Assembly (NCBI RefSeq): GCF_036226665.1
Contig: NZ_CP109007.1
Coordinates: 1,488,001 to 1,552,000, forward strand
DNA length: 64,000 nucleotides
Origin: Streptomyces sp. NBC_00691
GTDB lineage: Bacteria > Actinomycetota > Actinomycetes > Streptomycetales > Streptomycetaceae
Reading direction: 5' to 3'
Within the stretch, counting starts at the first letter, position 1. Every line of letters begins with the position of its first letter. Shown piece by piece: positions 58,537 through 64,000 of the stretch. A model generated the notes under the pieces. It made no database searches and was not told the DNA's origin. It saw nothing but the letters and a program-made list of their open reading frames with translations. A program made the position numbers and the translations under genes.

Positions 58537-60918
58537 GTGCTGTCCCCCACCGCGAAAAGAGCCTCGCTGCTCTCCTCCGGCGCGGCCGTCGCCGGGTTGC
58601 TGCTCAGCTCGCTCTCCGGCGGCGTCTCGTACGCGGCCGACAACGAGTCCTGTCGCCCCGACGGGCTCTACAAGACCCCGGGCGTCGACGTCCCCTACTG
58701 CTCGGTCTACGACGCCGAGGGCCGCGAGAAGATGGGCGCGGACCACCAGCGCCGGGTCATCGGCTACTTCACCGGCTGGCGCGACGGCAAGAACGGCCAG
58801 CCCGCCTACCTGGCGAAGGACATCCCGTGGGAGAAGATCACCCACATCAACTACGCCTTCGGTCACATCGGCTCGGACAACAAGCTCTCCGTCGGCACGG
58901 ACGGTCCGAACAACGCGGCCACCGGGATGACCTGGCCCGGTGTCGCGGGCGCCGAGATGGACCCCGCGTTCGCCTACAAGGGCCATTTCAACCTGCTCAA
59001 CAAGTTCAAGAAGCAGCACCCGAACGTGAAGACGCTGATCTCGGTCGGCGGCTGGGCGGAGACCGGCGGCTACTTCGCGGACAACGGCAACCGGGTCAAC
59101 TCCGGCGGCTTCTACTCGATGGCGACCAACGCCGACGGTTCGGTCAACCAGGCCGGGATCGACACCTTCGCCGCCTCGTCCGTCGACTTCATCCGCAAGT
59201 ACGGCTTCAACGGCGTCGACATCGACTACGAGTACCCGACGACCATGAAGGACGCCGGCAACCCGCTCGACTGGCAGCTCGCCAACGCGCGGCGCGCCGG
59301 ACTCGTGCAGGGCTACGCGGCCCTCATGAAGTCCCTGCGCGAGAAGCTGGACGTCGCGGGCGCCGCCGACGGCAAGCACTACCTGCTGACCGTCGCCGCC
59401 CCCTCCTCCGGCTACCTGCTGCGGGGCATGGAGACCTTCCAGATGCAGAAGTATCTGGACTACGTCAACATCATGTCCTACGACCTGCACGGCGCCTGGA
59501 ACGAGTACGTCGGCCCCAACGCCTCCCTCTTCGACGACGGCAAGGACGGCGAGCTCGCCGCCGCCAACGTCTACGGCTCGGCGCAGTACGGCAACATCGG
59601 TTACCTCAACACCGACTGGGCGTACCACTACTTCCGCGGCTCGATGCCGGCCGGCCGGATCAACATCGGCCTGCCCTACTACACCCGCGGCCACAAGAAC
59701 GTGCAGGGCGGCACCGACGGACTGTGGGGCAAGGCCTCCGCGACCACCTGCCCGGCCGGAGCCGGTCTGACCAAGTGCGGCGACGGCGCCACCGGCATCG
59801 ACAACCTGTGGCACGACAAGGACACCAACGGTGTCGAGTCGCCCGCCGGCTCCAACCCGATGTGGCACGCCAAGAACCTCGAGAAGGGGATCGTCGGCGA
59901 CTACGTCACCCAGTACGGCTTCCCGGCGAACACCACCCTGACCGGCACCTACGCCCGCAAGTACGACTCGACCCTGGTCGCGCCGTGGCTGTGGAACGCG
60001 CAGAAGAAGGTCTTCCTCTCCACCGAGGACGAGCAGTCGGTGGCCGCCAAGGCCGACTACGTGGTCAACAAGGGCATCGGCGGCACGATGGTCTGGGAGA
60101 TGGCCGGCGACTACGCCTGGAACGCCACCAAGGGCCAGTACGAGACGGGCTCGACGCTCACCTCGCTGATGTACGACAAGTTCAAGGCGGCCGCCCCGTA
60201 CGGCGCGAAGAAGTCCAACGCGTCCCTGCCGACGCAGGCCGTGAAGATCGACGCGCAGTTCACCGAGTTCAAGCTGGGCGACTCGAACTACCCGATCACC
60301 CCGAAGATCAAGATCACCAACAACACGGCGGCCACCCTCCCGGGCGGCACGGAGTTCCAGTTCGACTACGGGACCTCGGCCCCGGCCAACGCCTCCGACC
60401 AGTCGGGCTTCGGCACCAAGGTGATCAGCAGCGACCACACGGGCGGCAACGTGGGCGGCCTGAAGGGCGACTTCCACCGCGTCTCCCTGAAGCTCCCGGC
60501 CTGGCAGTCGCTGGCCCCGGGCGCCACGGTCGACCTCGCGTTCAACTACTACCTGCCGGTGTCCACCCCGTCCAACTGGACCGTGAACATCAACGGCACC
60601 ACGTACGCCCTCGCCGGTGACCTGGCGCGCGGCACGACGGTGGTGGAGCCGGGCACCACGACCCCGCCGACCACCCCGCCGACGACGCCGCCCACCACGC
60701 CGCCGACGACCCCGCCCACGACTCCCCCGACCACGCCTCCGACGACGCCGCCCACGGGCTGCGGCACGGTCCCGGCGTACGTGGCCGGCACGGTCTACAA
60801 CGCGGGCAACGAGGTCTCCCACAACGGCCGCAAGTACAAGGCCCAGTGGTGGACCCAGAACGAGACGCCGGGCACGACCGGCGACTGGGGCGTCTGGAAG
60901 GACCTGGGTCCCTGCTGA
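58537..60918 (+). CDS. secreted GH18 chitinase with CBM5/12
   Basis: GTG 58537 (AGGAGGA upstream) gives 793 residues. A signal peptide (ending near VSYA) is followed by the GH18 barrel with the DxDxE catalytic motif in [11 protein letters not shown] (E232). [10 protein letters not shown] and [11 protein letters not shown] are further family marks. Residues about 560-705 form a C-terminal accessory domain, then a PTT-PP linker (about 708-738) and a 55-residue CBM5/12 ([21 protein letters not shown]). It degrades chitin outside the cell. The DasR-type repeats at the promoter place it in the chitin/N-acetylglucosamine regulon. It corresponds in position to S. coelicolor ChiI (recalled). Confidence 0.96.
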   Translation: MLSPTAKRASLLSSGAAVAGLLLSSLSGGVSYAADNESCRPDGLYKTPGVDVPYCSVYDAEGREKMGADHQRRVIGYFTGWRDGKNGQPAYLAKDIPWEKITHINYAFGHIGSDNKLSVGTDGPNNAATGMTWPGVAGAEMDPAFAYKGHFNLLNKFKKQHPNVKTLISVGGWAETGGYFADNGNRVNSGGFYSMATNADGSVNQAGIDTFAASSVDFIRKYGFNGVDIDYEYPTTMKDAGNPLDWQLANARRAGLVQGYAALMKSLREKLDVAGAADGKHYLLTVAAPSSGYLLRGMETFQMQKYLDYVNIMSYDLHGAWNEYVGPNASLFDDGKDGELAAANVYGSAQYGNIGYLNTDWAYHYFRGSMPAGRINIGLPYYTRGHKNVQGGTDGLWGKASATTCPAGAGLTKCGDGATGIDNLWHDKDTNGVESPAGSNPMWHAKNLEKGIVGDYVTQYGFPANTTLTGTYARKYDSTLVAPWLWNAQKKVFLSTEDEQSVAAKADYVVNKGIGGTMVWEMAGDYAWNATKGQYETGSTLTSLMYDKFKAAAPYGAKKSNASLPTQAVKIDAQFTEFKLGDSNYPITPKIKITNNTAATLPGGTEFQFDYGTSAPANASDQSGFGTKVISSDHTGGNVGGLKGDFHRVSLKLPAWQSLAPGATVDLAFNYYLPVSTPSNWTVNINGTTYALAGDLARGTTVVEPGTTTPPTTPPTTPPTTPPTTPPTTPPTTPPTTPPTGCGTVPAYVAGTVYNAGNEVSHNGRKYKAQWWTQNETPGTTGDWGVWKDLGPC

Positions 60919-60981
60919 CGCACCCCCTCTGAACCCCCGGCGGCGGAACATCACGGCCCTTGCCGCCGCCGGGCTCCCACA

Positions 60982-61012
60982 GCGCCGCGCCCCCCTGTCC
61001 GGGGCGCGGCGC
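60982..61012. terminator. chitinase terminator
   Basis: A 12-bp perfect stem, 60982-60993 with 61001-61012, with a 7-nt loop, lies 64 nt after the chitinase stop. Confidence 0.85.
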
Positions 61013-61080
61013 GTCCGTGTGTCGCGGCCGGCGCGCCCGCCGCGTGTGCGGAGCACGGCCGGGACCGTCAGGCTGGAGAC

Positions 61081-61845
61081 ATGAGCACCATCCTGGTGAC
61101 CGGTGGCACGGGAACACTCGGGCGGCCCGTCCACGAGCGGCTGCGCGCGGACGGCCACGACGTACGGGTCCTCAGCCGGCACTCACCGCCCTACGCGGTC
61201 GACCTCCGGCAGGGCGGGCCGCTGCTCGACCGGGCCGTCGACGGGGTCGACGCGATCGTCCACTGCAGCAACATCATGCGCGGGGACAAGGACGCCGCCC
61301 GCCACCTGATCGAGGCGGCCCGGCGGGCCGGAGTGCCGCATCTGCTCTACATCTCGATCATCGGCGTCGACCGGGTGCCGCTCGGCTACTACCGCACCAA
61401 GTACGCGGTGGAGCGCATGATCCAGGGCTCCGGGATCGGCTGGACGCTGCTGCGCACCACCCAGTTCCACGACCTGATCCTCCAGCTGCTCCAGGGCCTG
61501 GCCAAGCCGCCCGTGATGCTGCTGCCCAAGGAGGTGCGGGACCAGCCCCTGGAGGTGACGGAGGCGGCCGCGCGCCTCGCCGCGCTGGCCGCGGGACCCC
61601 CGGCGGGCCGGGTGGAGGACATGGCCGGACCCGAGATCCGGACCTTCGCCGAGCTGGCCGGCTCCTATCTGCGGGCGAGCGGCAGACGGCGGCGCCTCGT
61701 CGAGGTGCCGCTGCCGGGCCGGGTCTACCGGGGGCTGCGGCGCGGCGAGCACCTGGCACCGGACCGTGCGGTGGGCCGGGTGACGTTCGACGAGTTCCTG
61801 GCGCGGCGGTTCGGCGGAGCGGGCGGGCCGGAGACGGACGCCTGA
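61081..61845 (+). CDS. NAD(P)-binding SDR-like (NmrA/atypical) oxidoreductase
   Basis: A 254-residue protein from ATG 61081. STILVTGGTGTLGRPVHERLRADGHDVRVLSR is the dinucleotide-binding start typical of atypical SDRs (NmrA/YwnB type). The YISIIGVDRVPLGYYRTKYAVERMI segment keeps a YxxxK-like pair (YYRTK). LRTTQFHDLI follows. The family includes redox-sensing and sugar-nucleotide-like enzymes; no substrate can be assigned. It converges with the ROK regulator. Confidence 0.88.
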   Translation: MSTILVTGGTGTLGRPVHERLRADGHDVRVLSRHSPPYAVDLRQGGPLLDRAVDGVDAIVHCSNIMRGDKDAARHLIEAARRAGVPHLLYISIIGVDRVPLGYYRTKYAVERMIQGSGIGWTLLRTTQFHDLILQLLQGLAKPPVMLLPKEVRDQPLEVTEAAARLAALAAGPPAGRVEDMAGPEIRTFAELAGSYLRASGRRRRLVEVPLPGRVYRGLRRGEHLAPDRAVGRVTFDEFLARRFGGAGGPETDA

Positions 61846-61867
61846 GACGCCGCACGGGGACCCTGTC

Positions 61868-63142
61868 CTAGAGTCCCGCGTTCGGCGCTCCGAAGAGCGC
61901 GTCCTGCGCCGCGTCCCGGGCAAGGAGCAGGGCGCCGCGCAGCACCGCCGCGCCGCCCAGGGCCGTCGCGCGGACCTCCGTACGGAGCGGGGAGAGGGCG
62001 GCGAGTTCGGCCTCCACGCGCGCGGCGAGCGCGGCGCCGCCCTGGTGTCCGGTCTCCCCTGCCAGGACCACACAGCCGGGGTCGAGGACCGAGACGACGG
62101 CGGCCGCGCCGATGGCGAGACGGCGGGCCAGGGCGTCGAGGAAGGCGTCACGGCCCGGGGCGGGCGCCTCCCCCGGAGTCCCCGGAGCGCGGCCCGGAGC
62201 GAGCGGCTTCCCGGGAGTGTCACCCGGGGCGAGCGGTTCTCCCGGGGCGTGGTTCCCCGTCCCCGCACCCTCCGTCCAGGCGTCCCCCGACGCGAGCGCC
62301 TCCGGCGCCGTCAGGCCGTGGGCGGCGGCCAGGGACTCGACGGCCGCCGCGCAGGCCAGTTCGTGGAAGCCACCGTCGCAGCCGGTGGCCGAGGGGAGCC
62401 CCGAGGTGCCAGGCACGGGCAGGAAGCCGATCTCGCCCGCGCCGCCCGAGGCCCCGCGGCGCAGCCGCCCGCCGAGGACGACGGCCGCGCCGACGCCCTG
62501 GCCGAGCCAGAGCAGGACGAAGTCCTCGCGGTCGCGGGCCGCGCCCTCGCGCAGTTCGGCGACGGCGGCGAGGTTGGTCTCGTTCTCGACGAGGACGTGC
62601 GCGGACAGTCGTTCCTGGAGGACGCCGACGAGCCGCCGGTGCCAGGCGGGCAGCCCCGAGGAGTCGCGGAGTTCGCCGGTGTCCGGGTCGATGAGGCCGG
62701 GGGCGCCGACGGCCACGCTGTGCAGCCGGTCCGCGCCCGCCTCCTTCACGGTCCGTTCCAGGAGGGTGACCGCCTTCTCGACGGCGGGTCCGGTGTCGCT
62801 GTCGTCGCCGACGGGCACGGAGGCCTCGGCGAGGGTGGTGCCGAGGAGGTCGGCGACGGTGACGGAGACCGACCGGGTCCGTACGTCGAGGGCGGCGAGG
62901 TGCGCGCGGTCGGCGACGAGTCCGTACAGCTTGGCGTTGGGGCCCCGGCGTTCCGCTCCGGACTCCCCCACGACATGGACGAGCCCGGAACCCTGGAGCC
63001 GCTCGACGAGGTCGGCGACGGTGGGCCGGGAGAGTCCCGTGAGGGTCTTGAGCTGAGTGGCCGTCAACGGGCCTTCGTCCTGGAGCAGTCGCAGGGCGAA
63101 CCGGTCGTTGATGGCTCGTGCGGTGCTCGGGGATGCGGCCAT
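61868..63142 (-). CDS. ROK-family transcriptional repressor
   Basis: A 424-residue protein. Residues 1-70 are a MarR-like winged helix (RAINDRFALRLLQDEGPLTA, then TGLSRPTVADLVERLQGSGLV). The rest is a ROK domain, but the zinc motif is reduced to GCDGGFHELAC and the catalytic Asp is replaced by VENETNLAAVAE. It should therefore bind sugar without phosphorylating it. An insert of Pro/Gly-rich repeats (GEPLAPGDTPGKPLAPGRAP) near residues 300-335 is unusual. It is divergent from an MFS transporter with a shared inverted-repeat operator. Confidence 0.92.
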   Translation of the reverse strand: MAASPSTARAINDRFALRLLQDEGPLTATQLKTLTGLSRPTVADLVERLQGSGLVHVVGESGAERRGPNAKLYGLVADRAHLAALDVRTRSVSVTVADLLGTTLAEASVPVGDDSDTGPAVEKAVTLLERTVKEAGADRLHSVAVGAPGLIDPDTGELRDSSGLPAWHRRLVGVLQERLSAHVLVENETNLAAVAELREGAARDREDFVLLWLGQGVGAAVVLGGRLRRGASGGAGEIGFLPVPGTSGLPSATGCDGGFHELACAAAVESLAAAHGLTAPEALASGDAWTEGAGTGNHAPGEPLAPGDTPGKPLAPGRAPGTPGEAPAPGRDAFLDALARRLAIGAAAVVSVLDPGCVVLAGETGHQGGAALAARVEAELAALSPLRTEVRATALGGAAVLRGALLLARDAAQDALFGAPNAGL

Positions 63143-63194
63143 GCGGCGATCCTCTCAGACGCGTCCGGGTGGGGATGACGTCCTGCGGTCTATT

Positions 63195-63215
63195 TATCAG
63201 GCAGGGTTCCTGATA
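63195..63215. promoter_or_regulatory. ROK/MFS operator
   Basis: TATCAGG (63195-63201) and CCTGATA (63209-63215) form an inverted repeat with a 7-bp spacer in the divergent promoter region, in AT-richer sequence. It is the likely binding site of the ROK repressor. Confidence 0.7.
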
Positions 63216-63279
63216 GTTTACGGCCGCACGATCCGGCCGCACCACCCGGCCACGCCACACCACCACCCAGGGAGGGCCC

Positions 63280-64000
63280 ATGGCGGCGGAGACCGTCACC
63301 AGCACCGATCGCCTGCGGCGGGCGCGCTTCGCCGTCGCCGCCGTCTTCTGCGTCCACGGCTCCGTCACCGGCAGTTTCGCGACCCGCATCCCCTGGATCC
63401 AGGAGCACGCGGGCGTGAGCGCGGGTCAGCTCGGACTCGCACTCGCCTTCCCGGCCCTCGGCGCCTCCCTGGCGATGCCGCTGGCCGGGGCCGTGTCGCA
63501 CCGCTTCGGCGCCCGCACCGCGCTGCGCGGACTGCTCAGCCTCTGGACGCTCGCCCTGACCCTGCCCGCGCTCGCCCCGAACATCTGGGGTCTGTGCGTC
63601 GCGCTCTTCGTGTACGGAGCGACGGCCGGCATGTCGGACGTGGCGATGAACGCGCTCGGGGTCGAGACCGAGAACCGGCTCGGGAAATCCATCATGTCGA
63701 GCCTGCACGGCATGTGGAGCGCGGGCGCCCTCATCGGCTCCGCCGCCGGTACGGTCGCCGCCCACCTCGGCGGCGACGCCCGGCTCCACCACCTGATCGC
63801 GGCCCTGGTCCTCACCGCCCTCGGCCTGGTCTTCTGCCAGGGCGTCCTGGACATGCGCAGCACGCCGGACGAGGAGCCGCCCCCGCGCTTCTCGCTGCCG
63901 CCGAAGTCCGCGCTGGTCATCGGCGCGATCGGCTTCTGCGCGGTGTTCGCGGAGGGCGCCAGCCTCGACTGGTCGGCCGTCTACCTCCGGGACGAGCTGG
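63280..64000 (+). CDS. MFS transporter (5' part, cut by window edge)
   Basis: ATG 63280 with GGGAGGG upstream. The first 240 residues are visible with about seven hydrophobic helices (GSFATRIPWIQEHAGVSAGQLGLALAFPALGASLAMPLAG, LRGLLSLWTLALTLPALAPN, GMSDVAMNALGVETENRLGKSIMSSLHGMWSAG). The GxSxGxxxxxxxxxA pattern and GMSDVAMNALGV are typical of bacterial sugar-type MFS proteins of the fucose-permease-like branch. Together with the divergent ROK repressor it suggests a sugar transporter; the substrate is unknown. Confidence 0.9.
   Translation, partial: MAAETVTSTDRLRRARFAVAAVFCVHGSVTGSFATRIPWIQEHAGVSAGQLGLALAFPALGASLAMPLAGAVSHRFGARTALRGLLSLWTLALTLPALAPNIWGLCVALFVYGATAGMSDVAMNALGVETENRLGKSIMSSLHGMWSAGALIGSAAGTVAAHLGGDARLHHLIAALVLTALGLVFCQGVLDMRSTPDEEPPPRFSLPPKSALVIGAIGFCAVFAEGASLDWSAVYLRDEL

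Noticed and set aside
60658..60752. Short CCGACCACG-type repeats as a possible CRISPR or regulatory array
   Set aside because: They encode the Pro/Thr linker of the chitinase.
1..64000. tRNA, rRNA and CRISPR loci
   Set aside because: No cloverleaf-like sequence, rRNA block or regular repeat-spacer array was seen anywhere in the window.

Overview
The window is high-GC actinobacterial DNA and reads as a Streptomyces chromosome. Supporting signs are RbpA behind a sigma-R-type promoter, a chitinase promoter carrying DasR-type repeats, MsiK-style sugar importers with no ATPase of their own, GTG/TTG starts and GC-rich hairpin terminators. From memory (not checked), the order rbpA, fxsA, polyprenol-phosphate mannosyltransferase, acyl-CoA dehydrogenase, C39-like peptidase, CbxX-type ATPase, hisG/hisE, rib operon, chitinase matches the S. 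coelicolor SCO1421-SCO1444 stretch, so most of the window is conserved core.

Layout. 1-18.5 kb is core: ankyrin protein, small membrane protein plus FtsK-like protein, a divergent MocR regulator/YczE pair, a phosphodiesterase, an MFS transporter, rbpA, fxsA, a mannosyltransferase, an amidohydrolase, an Lrp regulator, a lipid/CoA-flavoured group (phosphotransferase, CrtC-like protein, acyl-CoA dehydrogenase) and small proteins. 18.7-44.8 kb is a 26.1-kb inserted island. 44.7-64 kb returns to core: the peptidase carrying the insertion, a P-loop kinase, a TPR-AAA ATPase, two CNNM/CorC transporters, an FMN-riboswitch-led ribD-ribE-ribM-ribBA-ribH cluster running into hisE-hisG, a GH18 chitinase and a ROK/MFS pair.

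The island is the main discovery candidate. It encodes a nearly complete beta-mannan pathway: two secreted GH5 mannanases (one with two CBM10-like modules, one with CBM2), a binding protein and two permeases for oligosaccharide import, a GH2 beta-mannosidase, a GH1 beta-glucosidase, a CE7-type deacetylase, a ROK sugar kinase and mannose-6-phosphate isomerase. Two LacI paralogues and two recurring operator motifs (GACAACGTTGTC and a CCGGTT-centred motif) tie the pieces together. A phytase, an ABC exporter, a TetR/SDR/oxidoreductase group and IS debris share the island.

The island appears to have entered the 3' end of the C39-like peptidase gene. The displaced last 142 nt of that gene lie at 18564-18705, and the resident gene now ends in a different but homologous 142 nt supplied by the insert. 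A 15-bp identical core marks both junctions. Paired GGTGCTGAC repeats, like tyrosine-integrase arm sites, lie about 80-115 bp inside each junction. Only the C-terminal end of an integrase is left, so the island is probably fixed.
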